From Streptomyces sp. ISL-96 (GTDB lineage: Bacteria > Actinomycetota > Actinomycetes > Streptomycetales > Streptomycetaceae), in contig NZ_JAGGPA010000005.1 in NCBI RefSeq assembly GCF_018614035.1, positions 62,001 to 126,000 on the forward strand: DNA of 64,000 nucleotides, given 5' to 3'. How positions within the stretch are numbered: the stretch's first letter is position 1; the number at the start of each line of letters is the position of its first letter. A program made the position numbers and the translations under genes. Below are positions 26,522 through 35,261 of this stretch, piece by piece. The notes beneath the pieces were generated by a model that did not search any database, had not been told where the DNA came from, and saw only the letters and a list, made by a program, of their open reading frames with translations.

Positions 26522-28741
26522 TTATGGCACGAGCTCCTGGGACTCTTTCGACGTGCCCGTGCGCTGTTCCTTGATCTTGCCATGCGCCGTAAGGCACTCG
26601 GGGGGTTCGATGCTGATCCGCGGCAGCCACCGGTCGAGCCGTTTGGGCAGCCACCAGTTCGCGCCGCCCAGCATGTGCATCAGGGCGGGCACCAGGAGCG
26701 TACGGAGGACGAATGCGTCGAGGGCGACGGCCGCCGCGAGCGCGATGCCGAACATCGCGATGACGCGGTCGCCGCTGAGCACGAAGGCCAGGAAGACCGA
26801 GATCATGATCACGGCCGCGGAGTTGATCACGCGGCTGGTCTCGGCGAGGCCGACCCGCACCGCCCGCCGGTTGTCACCGGTCTCCAGCCACTCCTCGTAC
26901 ATCCGGCTGACCAGGAACACCTGGTAGTCCATCGAGAGCCCGAAGAGCACCGACACCATGATCACCGGCAGGAACGGCTCGATCGGGCCCGCGCTGCCGA
27001 GCCCCAGCAGTTCGCTCCCCCAGCCCCACTGGAAGACGGCCACGACGACGCCGAAGGAGGAGGCTACGGCGAGGACGTTCATCAGGGCGGCCTTGAGCGG
27101 GATGCCGACGCTGCGGAAGGCGAGCAGCAGCAGGGCGCAGCCGAGTGCGATCACGACGCCGACGAAGAGCGGCAGCTTGCCGATGATGACCTGGGCGAAG
27201 TCGTCGTAGCTCGCGGTGACCCCGCCGACGTACACGTCCAGCGACGTGCCCCGCTCGGCCTGCGGCAGGACGCTGTCGCGCAGCCGGTCGACCAGGTCGC
27301 TGGTGTCCTTCGACTGCGGAGACGACTCGGGTACGACGGTGAGTGCGGCCGTGTCGCCGGTGCTGTTGTACGCCACCGGGCTGACGGAAGCGACACCGTC
27401 GGCGCCGCGCACCGTGCCGGCGAGGGCGTCCATCGCGGCGCGGTCGTCGCGCCCGTCGACCTCGGTGACGAGGGTCAGCGGGCCGTTGCTGCCGGGGCCG
27501 AAGCCGTCGGCGATCAGGTCGTACGCCGAGCGGGTCGTCGAGGACGCCGGGTTGTTGCCCTGGTCGGACGTGCCCAGGTGGAGGCCCAGCGTGGGCAGCG
27601 CGAGGACCAGCATGACGACGGCGGCGACCGCGCCGAGCAGCTTGGGGTGGCGCTCCACGAAGGCGGACCAGCGGGCGGCGAAGCCGGTGGGCAGCTCGGG
27701 CTGCGGGCCGTGTTCGGTGAGGTGCCTGCGTTCGCGGCGGCTGAGCGCCCTCATGCCGATGAGGGAGAGGAGGGCCGGCAGCAGGGTCACCGAGGCGGCG
27801 ACGGTCAGGACGACGGTCAGCGACGCGGCGATCGCGACGCCGTTGAGGAACGACAGGCGCAGTATCAGCATGCCGAGCAGGGCGATGCAGACGGTGGCGC
27901 CGGCGAAGACGACCGCGCGGCCGGTGGTGGCGACCGCGTTCGCCGCCGAGTCGGCGACGGACAGGCCGCGGCGCAGCCCCTTGCGGTGCCGGGTGACGAT
28001 GAACAGGGCGTAGTCGATGCCGACGCCCAGCCCGACCAGCATGCCGAGCATCGGCGCGAAGTCGGCGACCGTCATGACGTGGCCGAGCAGCACGGTGCCC
28101 GCGTACGCCGTTCCGACGCTGACCAGGGCGGTCGCGATGGGCAGCAGGCTGGCGGTGAGCGAGCCGAAGGCGACGAAGAGGACGACGGCCGCTACGACGA
28201 CCCCGACGACCTCGCTGAGGTGCGAGTCGGGGGCCTCGGTGAGGCCGATGGCGGTACCGCCGAGCTCGACCTGGAGCCGATCGGTCTCCGCGTCCTTGGC
28301 GGTGTCGACGAGTGCCTGTGCGCGCGGCTGGAGGACGTCGTCGGCCTGCGGGTCGAAAGTGACGGTGGCGTAGGCGGTGTGCCCGTCCTTGCTGATCTGC
28401 GCGGCGCCCTCGCGCTCGTACGGGCTGACCACGCTCGCCACACCCGGGAGGTCCTCTATGACGTCGAGCGTCCGCGTCATCGGCTGCTCGACTCCGGCGG
28501 CCCGGACGGTGGTGTTGCCCGCGGTGTGCCAGACGACGGTGTTACTGTCGCCGCCCCTGCCGTCGAATCCGGCGTCGAGGAGGGCGGTGGCGCGGCCCGA
28601 CTCGGTGCCCGGCACCTCGTAGTCGTTGGAGTACGCCGAACCTGCGACTCCGGCGGCTCCGGCCACCGCGCCGAGCGCGAGCAGCCAGAGCAGGACCGAT
28701 GCGAAGCGGTGCTTGACGCACCACCGGGCGATTGCTGCCAA
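26522..28741 (-). CDS. MMPL/RND-family transporter, 739 aa
   Basis: Large integral membrane exporter with two repeats, each one leading helix, a periplasmic domain and a block of five or six helices. The first helix is VKHRFASVLLWLLALGAV; the GxxxDY signature appears as GLGVGIDYALFIVTRHR and again as FGLSMDYQVFLVSRMYEEW, where the Asp-Tyr pair is used in proton coupling. The start is TTG at 28741 with GGGAG 8 nt upstream; no in-frame ATG lies nearby. MMPL proteins export lipids or small hydrophobic molecules. No lipid or polyketide synthesis genes are adjacent, so the cargo is unknown. Confidence 0.9.
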   Translation of the reverse strand: MAAIARWCVKHRFASVLLWLLALGAVAGAAGVAGSAYSNDYEVPGTESGRATALLDAGFDGRGGDSNTVVWHTAGNTTVRAAGVEQPMTRTLDVIEDLPGVASVVSPYEREGAAQISKDGHTAYATVTFDPQADDVLQPRAQALVDTAKDAETDRLQVELGGTAIGLTEAPDSHLSEVVGVVVAAVVLFVAFGSLTASLLPIATALVSVGTAYAGTVLLGHVMTVADFAPMLGMLVGLGVGIDYALFIVTRHRKGLRRGLSVADSAANAVATTGRAVVFAGATVCIALLGMLILRLSFLNGVAIAASLTVVLTVAASVTLLPALLSLIGMRALSRRERRHLTEHGPQPELPTGFAARWSAFVERHPKLLGAVAAVVMLVLALPTLGLHLGTSDQGNNPASSTTRSAYDLIADGFGPGSNGPLTLVTEVDGRDDRAAMDALAGTVRGADGVASVSPVAYNSTGDTAALTVVPESSPQSKDTSDLVDRLRDSVLPQAERGTSLDVYVGGVTASYDDFAQVIIGKLPLFVGVVIALGCALLLLAFRSVGIPLKAALMNVLAVASSFGVVVAVFQWGWGSELLGLGSAGPIEPFLPVIMVSVLFGLSMDYQVFLVSRMYEEWLETGDNRRAVRVGLAETSRVINSAAVIMISVFLAFVLSGDRVIAMFGIALAAAVALDAFVLRTLLVPALMHMLGGANWWLPKRLDRWLPRISIEPPECLTAHGKIKEQRTGTSKESQELVP

Positions 28742-28868
28742 CGAGTTTGCTCCCTGGGTGGTTCGTGGATCTTTACCGGGACCAAACCCGCAAAGAACTC
28801 AGGACCTACGATCAGCAACTTTGACAGCTAAACGTGATCCTTTGTCCCTTTCGTGCGCATAGTCACAG

Positions 28869-28903
28869 GAGCCGCGGGAGCCAGGGGCACAGCTCCCGGG
28901 CTC
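28869..28903 (-). terminator. Terminator of the phospholipase C gene
   Basis: An inverted repeat (GAGCCGCGGGAGC / GCTCCCGGGCTC, one bulged base) with a 10-nt loop located about 20 bp after the stop of the phospholipase gene on the minus strand. Confidence 0.6.
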
Positions 28904-28922
28904 CGGCGTACCACCCGGTGTA

Positions 28923-31022
28923 TCAGCCTGAGACGCTCGCGCGCCCGTTCTCGATGTGCCCCATGAGGCGCCTGCGGAAAGCGTTGTCGCCCGTAACGGT
29001 GATCGCCAGGTCGTACCACCCGTGCGCGTCGGCGGCGGAGTGCACCACGGTGCGGCTGCGGCCCGGCTTCACGGTGACCTGGCGGGGCCGCCCCTCGTCG
29101 AGGCCGGCCCCGTCGGCGTATGCCAGCGTCCGCACCGTGAAGGTCAGCGGCGTCCTGCCCCGGTTGACCAGCGTGAGGTGCAGGTCACGGTCGCGTGCGT
29201 CGAGGTACGAGGAGACTTCGGCGACGCCCGTCTTCGTACCGGCGAACTCGCGGCGGAAGCCGTTCGGCCCAGTGATCGTGAAGCGGTAGGCGTCACGCGT
29301 AAGGGGTACTGTCCATTGCGCCACGCCCCTTACATCCCGGTGCTGCGGAATGGCGAACTCACCGGCGTACGGGTAAAGGGCGAAGTGCGCGCTCGCGCGC
29401 CCCGTATTGCTGAGCGCGACCTTGAAGGTGGTGCCGTCCACCTTGCCGTGCGCGTCCGGCTGGTACGGCAGCGGGCGGGCGGGCCGCGCCCCTTCCTCCT
29501 GTACGGGCATGTGCTGCACCGGCGGCGGAACGGGCCGCCAGCGTCCCGTGAACGGCGGTATCGCCCCCGGCTGCTCCACCGGGGGCTGCCGGTGACCGCG
29601 CTTGAAGTCGAACGCCGAGGTCAGATCGCCTGTGACCGTGCGCCGCCAAGGCGTGATGTTGGGCTCCTCGATGCCGGTCCACTGCTCCAGGAAGCGGATC
29701 ACGGAGGTGTGGTCGAAGACCTCGGAGCAGACGTACCCGCCGACGGTCCACGGCGAGACCACCAGCATCGGAACCCTGATCCCGAGCCCGGTGGGACGCC
29801 CCTGCCACCGCTCGTCGGTGTTGTCGGCGGGCGGCACGGGCGGTGGCACGTGGTCGAAGAACCCGTCGTTCTCGTCGTAATTGATCAGCACGACGGTGTG
29901 CCGCCACACATCCGGGTGCGAGCCGAGCGCGTCCAGCACCTTGTAGACGAGCGAGGCGCTGGCGATCGGCGAGGACGAGCCGGGATGCTCCGAGTCGAGC
30001 GCCGAGGGCACCAGGTACGACACCTCGGGCAGCGTGCCCGCCGCCACGTCGGCCCGGAACTGCTCGGCGAGACTGCCTGTCTCCCCTCGCCGCAGACCGC
30101 GCTCGAAGAGGGAGCGCTCGGCCTTGGTCAGCGTGGCCACGCCCTCCTCCAGCGCGGCGAGCAGCCTCTCGCGCTCCGCGGCGTCGCCGGTCTCCCGGAC
30201 CTTGGCGTAGAACGCCTCCATGTAGGTGAAGCCGCCGGGGACCTTCGCGAGCGCCTTGCGGGCGATCTTCTTGAAGACCGTGAAGAACTCGATGTTGTTG
30301 TCGGTGAAGTTCTCCCACTCCTGGTACGTCTTCCAGCTGCGCCCCGCCTTCTCCAGCCGCTCGGCGTACGTCGGCCACGGGTATCCCGGGTGGGTGCCCT
30401 CGGCGTACGCCGCGTTGGTGACGGCGCGGCTGCCGTCGGCCTCGTTACCGGTCCACCCGCTCCACAGGTGGTTCCGGTTGGGGCTCGTCGACGTATGGAT
30501 GGAGGAGTGGTAGGCGTCGCAGATGGTGAAGGTGTCCGCGAGCTCGTAGTGCAGCGGCAGATCGCGGCGGTCGTAGTACGCCATGGTGGCGGCGGTCTTG
30601 GCCGACACCCACCCGTCCATCCAGCCCTGGTTCCAGGCCTTGGCGCCGCCGCCCCACGAGTGGTCGAGGTCGCCGATGTACTGGAGGTCCCTCTTCTGGG
30701 CCTCGGCCGCGTCCCGGACGGGGAAGGGCAGCACCGTGCCGGACGGCGCGGGCTGCTCGAAGACCGGCTTCCCCGACGGCAGCTCCACGGCGTTGCGGTC
30801 ACCGAATCCGCGTACTCCGCGCAGTGTTCCGAAGTAGTGATCGAAGGAACGGTTCTCCTGCATCAGGACGACCACGTGCCTGACGGCACGCAGCCCGCCG
30901 GACGGCGGTTCGGCGGCGAGCGCGGCCTGGAGCGACGGGGGCAGCACAGACCCCGCGGCAGCCGCGCCGAGCGCGCCCCCGCCGAGTGCGAACAGCCGCC
31001 GCCGGGACATGTCAGTGGCCAA
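28923..31022 (-). CDS. Phosphocholine-specific phospholipase C, Tat-secreted, 699 aa
   Basis: The N-terminus has a twin-arginine signal (SRRRLFALGGGALG) and an Ala-rich cleavage zone. The catalytic phosphoesterase domain carries the family signature HVVVLMQENRSFDHYFGTLRG (about residues 45-65), with later metal and active-site segments NRNHLWSGW, INYDENDGFFDHVPPP and FDHTSVIRFLEQWTG. Two C-terminal repeats of the PLC C-terminal domain follow (about residues 540-690). It should hydrolyse phosphatidylcholine or sphingomyelin outside the cell. The TTG at 31022 is taken as start since AGGAGG lies 5 nt before it; the ATG four codons later would be 17 nt away. It is a single gene with a terminator. 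Confidence 0.9.
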   Translation of the reverse strand: MATDMSRRRLFALGGGALGAAAAGSVLPPSLQAALAAEPPSGGLRAVRHVVVLMQENRSFDHYFGTLRGVRGFGDRNAVELPSGKPVFEQPAPSGTVLPFPVRDAAEAQKRDLQYIGDLDHSWGGGAKAWNQGWMDGWVSAKTAATMAYYDRRDLPLHYELADTFTICDAYHSSIHTSTSPNRNHLWSGWTGNEADGSRAVTNAAYAEGTHPGYPWPTYAERLEKAGRSWKTYQEWENFTDNNIEFFTVFKKIARKALAKVPGGFTYMEAFYAKVRETGDAAERERLLAALEEGVATLTKAERSLFERGLRRGETGSLAEQFRADVAAGTLPEVSYLVPSALDSEHPGSSSPIASASLVYKVLDALGSHPDVWRHTVVLINYDENDGFFDHVPPPVPPADNTDERWQGRPTGLGIRVPMLVVSPWTVGGYVCSEVFDHTSVIRFLEQWTGIEEPNITPWRRTVTGDLTSAFDFKRGHRQPPVEQPGAIPPFTGRWRPVPPPVQHMPVQEEGARPARPLPYQPDAHGKVDGTTFKVALSNTGRASAHFALYPYAGEFAIPQHRDVRGVAQWTVPLTRDAYRFTITGPNGFRREFAGTKTGVAEVSSYLDARDRDLHLTLVNRGRTPLTFTVRTLAYADGAGLDEGRPRQVTVKPGRSRTVVHSAADAHGWYDLAITVTGDNAFRRRLMGHIENGRASVSG

Positions 31023-31139
31023 TTGATCCTCCTGAGTCAGGTGTGACGGCGGGGACGCTAATCACACGCAATGACAAAGGGAAGGCGTACGGACGGCGCA
31101 CTGGTGAACGTCCTCGGCGCCCGGCACTGACCGGGACGG

Positions 31140-32401
31140 TCAGGTCTTCAGCAAAGTGGAACCGAACCAGTCGGAGGCGTTTCGTACTCCGGGGAGCGCG
31201 AAGAAGTACCCGCCGCCGGTCGGTGAGATGAATTCCGCCAGCGGCTCGTCCGCGAGCCGGTGCTGAATCGCCGCGAACTGCCGGACGACGTTCTGCTGAT
31301 AGCAGCAGAAGACCAGGCCGAGGTCGAGGCTTCCGTCGGTGTCGAAACCCCTGTCGTAGTTGTAACTCCGGCGCAAAAGGAGGGAGTCGGCGGTCTCGGC
31401 GGTACGTGGGTTGGCGAGGCGGATGTGCGCGTTGAGAGGGACCTTCTTCCCTTTCGGGTCCTTGCTGTAGTTCGGCAGGTCCGCTTCACGGCGGCCGTCC
31501 AGGGGAGCTCCGCTCGCTTTGTGACGGCCGAAGATCTTCTCCTGGGCCGCGATCGGCACCCGGTCCCAGGCCTGCACATGAAAGCGAATGACGCGGATCA
31601 CTTGGTAGCTGCCGTCCTGGGCCCAGGCCGGTTCGCCGGACGACGGCTTCACCCACACCAGCCGGTCCATTTCCTTCGACGACTTCGTGTCCGGATGGAC
31701 GATTCCGTCCTTGAAGCCGACGAACGTGCGGGACGCGCCGGAGGGCCGGGCCGGGTTGAGGAAGCCGTCCGCGCGCCACCGGGGCCGTAGTTTGCCGTTG
31801 GAGTGGCGCGTGCCATGTCCCGGATCACGTGTACGACGGCGTCGGGATGCCGGGCACAGATCTGCAGTGAGACATCACCATGACAGAGCGCCGGATCCAG
31901 CCGGTCGCCTGGAAACTCAGGCATCGCCGTAAGGAACCGCGGCCGCCTCGGTGCGAGGCCGAACCGGTCGTCGAAGAGCGAAGCTCCCACGCCGACCGTG
32001 ATGGTCAGAGCGTCCTGGGTCTTCGGCTCCGCTGCGACGCTCGCATCCTTGGGCTTCATGCCACGGACGAGGAGACGGGCCCGCTGGGTGAGCGTCTTGA
32101 ACAGTTCCGCGAGTTCTTGGCGGTTCTCTGTCAGCACGTCGAAGGCGATGAACGCGGCGAAGGACTGCTGCGGAGTCACGATCCCTGCCTGGTGCGGACC
32201 GTGGAACGGGACGTTGGGCGCTGTCCCGTGACCGCCTCCGGCAATGGGGGCACCATCCTTGACCGCATGTGCGGCATGCGCCTCCACACTTCCGAATCCG
32301 GCGGCCGTCACCCCGGCGAAATCAGCGGCCTGCTGAAGAAACCTCCGTCATCCGTCGTGGTGTCGGTGGGCGCCGTGCTCGCCGGTCTCGTCACGTCTCA
32401 T
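31140..32401 (-). pseudogene. Broken Dyp-type heme peroxidase (EfeB/deferrochelatase-like)
   Basis: Two reading frames together spell a whole Dyp peroxidase. The first part (from about 32347 to 31800) runs QSFAAFIAFDV ... FGLAPRRP ... LDPALCHGDVSLQICARHPDAVVHVIRDMARAT. It then needs a change of frame, near 31795-31805, to reach RPRWRADGFLNPARPSG, the heme motif GFKDGIVHP, the proximal His segment NAHIRLANP and the end FFALPGVRNASDWFG. A one-base loss explains it. Upstream, an ATG at 32401 opens a frame into a TGA at 32348-32350 exactly where a Tat motif would begin (the next residues are RRFLQQAA); CGA to TGA would explain this. Both lesions argue against function unless a later start and frameshifting rescue it. 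The frame after the lesion could still yield a 176-residue fragment. Confidence 0.8.
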
Positions 32402-32539
32402 CGTTCTGCCGTCCTGTCGTTGCACGACCCGTTGGCTCAACCCGCGTGATTCTCAACGAAGGCGATCGGCGAACCGGGACGACACTTCCCCGGCCCATGG
32501 ATTTTCACGCAGGGGTGTGCCGACCAATCGGACGGCGAA

Positions 32540-32577
32540 GGGGCGGCGCGCCGGTCGTTTCACCGGTGCACCGCCCC
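32540..32577 (-). terminator. Terminator after the truncated gatB copy
   Basis: A 16-bp near-perfect inverted repeat (GGGGCGGCGCGCCGGT against ACCGGTGCACCGCCCC, one G-U and one mismatch) with a 6-nt loop, 25 bp beyond the stop of the truncated gene on the minus strand. Confidence 0.65.
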
Positions 32578-32602
32578 TCGGCGTACGTACAGGACGCGGG
32601 CG

Positions 32603-33053
32603 TCAGCCCTCGGTCACACCGAGCTTCTCCAGGATCAGCTCGCGCACCCGCGCCGCGTCCGCCTGGCCCCGGGTGGCCTTCATGACCGCGCCGACCAGCG
32701 CGCCGGCCGCCGCGACCTTGCCGCTGCGGATCTTGTCCGCGATGCCGGCATTGGCCGCGATGGCCTCGTCCACGGCCGTGCCCAGCGCGCCCTCGTCCGA
32801 GACGACCTTCAGGCCGCGCTTCTCGACGACCTCGTCCGGGCCGCCCTCGCCCGCGAGGACGCCCTCGAAGACCTGGCGGGCCAGCTTGTCGTTGAGCGAG
32901 CCGTCCTTCACCAGCGCGGTGATACGGGCGACCTGCTCCGGCGTGATCGGCAGCGACGCGAGGTCGCGGCCGGACTCGTTGGCGTTACGGGCCAGCTCGC
33001 CCATCCACCACTTGCGCGCCGAAGCCGCGTCCGCGCCCGCCTCGATCGTGGCG
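32603..33053 (-). repeat. Direct repeat, copy 1: duplicated 3' end of gatB (451 bp)
   Basis: From the stop codon to the codons for ATIEAGAD, this stretch is colinear without gaps with 35636-36086, exactly 3033 bp away. I count eight base differences by eye. Beyond 33053 the two sequences diverge abruptly. Confidence 0.92.
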
Positions 33054-33193
33054 TCTTCCGGCAGGTCGAAGTTCGCCGTACCCCCCAACGACCCCTTGAA
33101 GGGCACGTCATGGGTATCCGCGCGGTCGAGAAACGCCTTCCGCGTATCCAGCACGGCCGCCCGCACAGCGTCGTCCAGGCCGACACGTTCCAT
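32603..33193 (-). CDS. Truncated GatB C-terminal (YqeY-like) domain with a foreign N-terminus, 196 aa
   Basis: The last 149 residues are a copy of the GatB C-terminal helical and YqeY-like domain, differing from the intact GatB by one residue (Thr for Ser, third from the end). The first 47 residues ([20 protein letters not shown] ... NFDLPED) are unrelated to GatB and not recognised. The ATG at 33193 is best supported (AGGAG, 9 nt spacer); a GTG at 33220 would add nine residues. The fragment has no catalytic or tRNA-cradle part, so it cannot replace GatB; whether it is made or competes with GatB for tRNA is open. It may be a silent relic of integration or a functional small protein. Confidence 0.6.
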   Translation of the reverse strand: MERVGLDDAVRAAVLDTRKAFLDRADTHDVPFKGSLGGTANFDLPEDATIEAGADAASARKWWMGELARNANESGRDLASLPITPEQVARITALVKDGSLNDKLARQVFEGVLAGEGGPDEVVEKRGLKVVSDEGALGTAVDEAIAANAGIADKIRSGKVAAAGALVGAVMKATRGQADAARVRELILEKLGVTEG

Positions 33194-33318
33194 CCAGTCG
33201 AGCTCCTGGGAGTCGCTCACTGAAACCACGCTCCCCCGCGCAACGCCGACCTGCCCCGTTGCCAGGCGACTCACAATCAGCCGGATGCGGATCGGCAGCG
33301 CCCCGTTCCCCAGGCCGC

Positions 33319-33720
33319 TCACGCCCCCGCCACCCCGGCGAACTCGCACCACACGACCTTGCCGGGGTCGCGCCGGCCCACACCCCAGGCGTCGGCGAGC
33401 ACGGCGACCAGCAGCAGCCCGCGCCCGGACTCGTCGTCGGGTTCGCGGACACGCGGCTGTCCGCCGCCGCTGTCGTGCACCTCGATACGGAGCGGCCCCT
33501 GCCTGCGCATAGACAGATGCAGGCGAAAGCCTCGGCCGGGCGGGACGCCGTGGAGGAGGGCGTTGGTGGCCAGTTCACTGACGCACAGGAGCACGTCGCC
33601 CGTACGCTCGTACACGCCCCAGTCGGCGAGGGCCTTACGGGTGAACTCCCGGGCCAGCGGCACGGATCGGCGCTCGCGCCGGTAAAAAACCTCGCGGAAC
33701 AGAGGCAGTTGATCGCTCAT
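33319..33720 (-). CDS. ATP-binding, anti-sigma-factor-like protein (HATPase_c_2), 133 aa
   Basis: A GHKL ATP-binding domain of the RsbW/SpoIIAB-like type without a histidine kinase dimerisation part. Boxes: N box [11 protein letters not shown] (about residue 50), G1 box VHDSGGG (about 83), G2 box [14 protein letters not shown] (about 98). It is the ATPase member of a WhiJ/AbaA-like cluster, divergent from the XRE gene, with a palindrome midway between the two starts. In S. coelicolor such paralogous sets affect development and antibiotic production; no direct sigma factor partner is adjacent. The ATG at 33720 is inferred from alignment of the fold; upstream bases give no strong ribosome binding site. 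Confidence 0.82.
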   Translation of the reverse strand: MSDQLPLFREVFYRRERRSVPLAREFTRKALADWGVYERTGDVLLCVSELATNALLHGVPPGRGFRLHLSMRRQGPLRIEVHDSGGGQPRVREPDDESGRGLLLVAVLADAWGVGRRDPGKVVWCEFAGVAGA

Positions 33721-33764
33721 GGGCGTCACAGTGGCGGCGCGGGCCACATCCGCCCCAGGAGGGC

Positions 33765-33791
33765 ATGCCGTACAAATTCTTTGTACGGCAT
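33765..33791. promoter_or_regulatory. 27-bp palindrome, likely XRE operator
   Basis: Perfect 12-bp arms (ATGCCGTACAAA and TTTGTACGGCAT) around a central TTC. It lies 44 bp from the ATPase start on one side and 42 bp from the XRE start on the other, where both promoters must be. This is the expected place for autoregulation by the XRE protein. Confidence 0.75.
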
Positions 33792-33833
33792 CAGACTGGG
33801 TCGAGTACGACGTCCGGTGGGAATGCAGCTCTC

Positions 33834-34664
33834 ATGCACACGGCCCCTAAGCGTTCCAAGAAGAAGACCCCCTCCTGGGAGGTCGTCGGCGCCCAGCTCG
33901 GCCACTACCGCGGCCTGGCGGGCCTGACCCAGCCCCAGCTCGCCCAGCGTGTCTGCATCCACCTGGAGACACTCGGCTCGATCGAGCAGGGCCGCAGACC
34001 GCTCAAGCTGAAACTGGCGGAGCAGCTCGACGAACTGCTCAACACCAAGGGCGTGTTGGCGGCCGGGGTGGCAAAGATCCCGGAGCGGGAGCGGTACCCG
34101 GCGTTCGCGCAGGACTTCATCGACCACGAGGCGGAGGCGCTGACGCTGCTCTCGTACGAGAACCAGGTCGTCCCGGGCCTGCTCCAGACGGAGGACTACG
34201 CGCACGCGGTCTTCGGCTGCCTCTACCCGCCGATCACGGCAGAGGAGGCGGAGGAACGGGTGTCGGCCCGTATCGACCGCCAGCGGGTTCTGGAGCGCAG
34301 GCCGTGGCCGCCGATGATGAACTACCTGCTGGAGGAGGTGATTCTGCACCGCCCCATCGGGGGCCGCGCCGTCCTGCGCGAACAGATCCGCCACTTGCAA
34401 GCCTGCGCCGAACTGCCCTTCCTTGGACTCCAGATCATCCCGACGAGCCGCGAGAAGCACTCGGGTCTCGACGGGCCCATGGTGTTGCTGGAGACCCCCG
34501 ACCACGATCAACTCGCCTATGTGGAAGGGCAGCGGGTCAGCTTCCTCGTCGACGACCCCGACGAGGTCAGTGTGCTCCAGCAGAAATATGGGATGCTGCG
34601 CTCACAGGCCCTCACCCCCGAGGAGAGCATGGGCCTGCTGGACGATCTGGCAGGAGAGTCATGA
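33834..34664 (+). CDS. WhiJ-like XRE-family regulator with DUF5753, 276 aa
   Basis: N-terminal helix-turn-helix (about residues 12-65, LGHYRGLAGLTQPQLAQRV then TLGSIEQGRRPLKLKLAEQL) and a C-terminal DUF5753 domain (about 90-270) with VVPGLLQTEDYAHAVF and LGLQIIPTSREKHSGLDGPM. This is the standard build of WhiJ-like regulators. The stop overlaps the next gene (ATGA), so XRE and DUF397 proteins are translationally coupled. The ATG at 33834 is chosen; an ATG at 33765 would add 23 residues but lies inside the palindrome. By analogy with WhiJ, the small DUF397 partner is thought to modulate DNA binding by the XRE protein. Confidence 0.88.
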   Translation: MHTAPKRSKKKTPSWEVVGAQLGHYRGLAGLTQPQLAQRVCIHLETLGSIEQGRRPLKLKLAEQLDELLNTKGVLAAGVAKIPERERYPAFAQDFIDHEAEALTLLSYENQVVPGLLQTEDYAHAVFGCLYPPITAEEAEERVSARIDRQRVLERRPWPPMMNYLLEEVILHRPIGGRAVLREQIRHLQACAELPFLGLQIIPTSREKHSGLDGPMVLLETPDHDQLAYVEGQRVSFLVDDPDEVSVLQQKYGMLRSQALTPEESMGLLDDLAGES

Positions 34665-34900
34665 CCCCCGCAGCACTCACGTGGTTCAAGTCCAGCTACA
34701 GCGGCAGCGAAGGCGGCAACTGCCTCGAAGTCGCCTACGACTGGCGCAAGTCCAGCTACAGCAGCGACGAGGGCGGCAACTGCGTCGAGGTGGCCGCCCA
34801 CCCCGCCGCCGTCCACGTCCGCGACTCCAAGATCCCCGACGGCCCCACCTTCACCGTCACCCCCGCCGCCTGGACCGCCTTCCTGGCCTCGGCAACCTGA
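34661..34900 (+). CDS. DUF397 protein with internal repeat, 79 aa
   Basis: Small acidic partner of the XRE gene, overlapping its stop codon by ATGA. Unlike usual DUF397 proteins it carries the signature twice: WFKSSYSGSEGGNCLEVA followed at once by WRKSSYSSDEGGNCVEVA, then a single VHVRDSKIPDGPTFTVTPAAW tail. The first repeat is an added half-domain of about 20 residues, presumably by local duplication; the DNA of the two repeats is visibly similar (AAGTCCAGCTACAGC in both). It should still fold as one DUF397 domain with an N-terminal extension. Confidence 0.85.
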   Translation: MTPAALTWFKSSYSGSEGGNCLEVAYDWRKSSYSSDEGGNCVEVAAHPAAVHVRDSKIPDGPTFTVTPAAWTAFLASAT

Positions 34901-34964
34901 GCGCGAGACACTCGTGCGGCGGATAGGCTGGACATTCCGGTACGTTCCGAGGAGGTCACCCCCC

Positions 34965-35261
34965 ATGACCACACCGCACAGCAGTCGGCCGCACGCATCG
35001 CTGCCCCCGCTCCGTACGCTCGGTGACATAAGAGCGGCCCTGCGGGCCGGGTACGGCTTCCCGGGGGATCGCGAGGACTTCGAGCTGGACCTCACCCGTG
35101 CGTTGGAGAGCTCGACGGAGACCGACCTCCAGGCTGTCTCGGACGTCATGATCGACTACCGCGACCGTATCCGTGTGCGGTGCGATCCGGAGTTCGACAT
35201 CGCTCTTCAGGAGGGCGAAGAAGAGCTCCTGAAGCTCAAAGCACAGTGGAGGGACCGTTGA
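34965..35261 (+). CDS. Hypothetical protein, DUF6247-like, 98 aa (possible antitoxin)
   Basis: ATG with GGAGG about 9 nt upstream. The segment LPPLRTLGDIRAAL near the N-terminus, followed by an acidic helical body (DREDFELDLTRALESS) and a C-terminal EGEEELLKLKAQWRDR, resembles small proteins annotated as DUF6247 in Streptomyces. It overlaps the start of the next small gene by 4 bases, so the two are a coupled pair in the style of toxin-antitoxin operons, with this acidic protein as the candidate antitoxin. This role is inferred from arrangement and not from a proven motif. Confidence 0.6.
   Translation: MTTPHSSRPHASLPPLRTLGDIRAALRAGYGFPGDREDFELDLTRALESSTETDLQAVSDVMIDYRDRIRVRCDPEFDIALQEGEEELLKLKAQWRDR

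Noticed and set aside
25928..28831. A 967-codon plus-strand frame opposite the MMPL gene
   Set aside because: Shadow of the transporter gene; the minus-strand protein shows clear MMPL motifs.
31790..31810. Programmed frameshift in the Dyp peroxidase gene
   Set aside because: No slippery run is present at the junction and the gene has a separate in-frame TGA upstream; mutation is simpler.
33765..33833. ATG at 33765 as start of the first WhiJ-like regulator
   Set aside because: It lies inside the palindromic operator and would add 23 residues not typical of the family; the AGGAGG before it is only 2 nt away.
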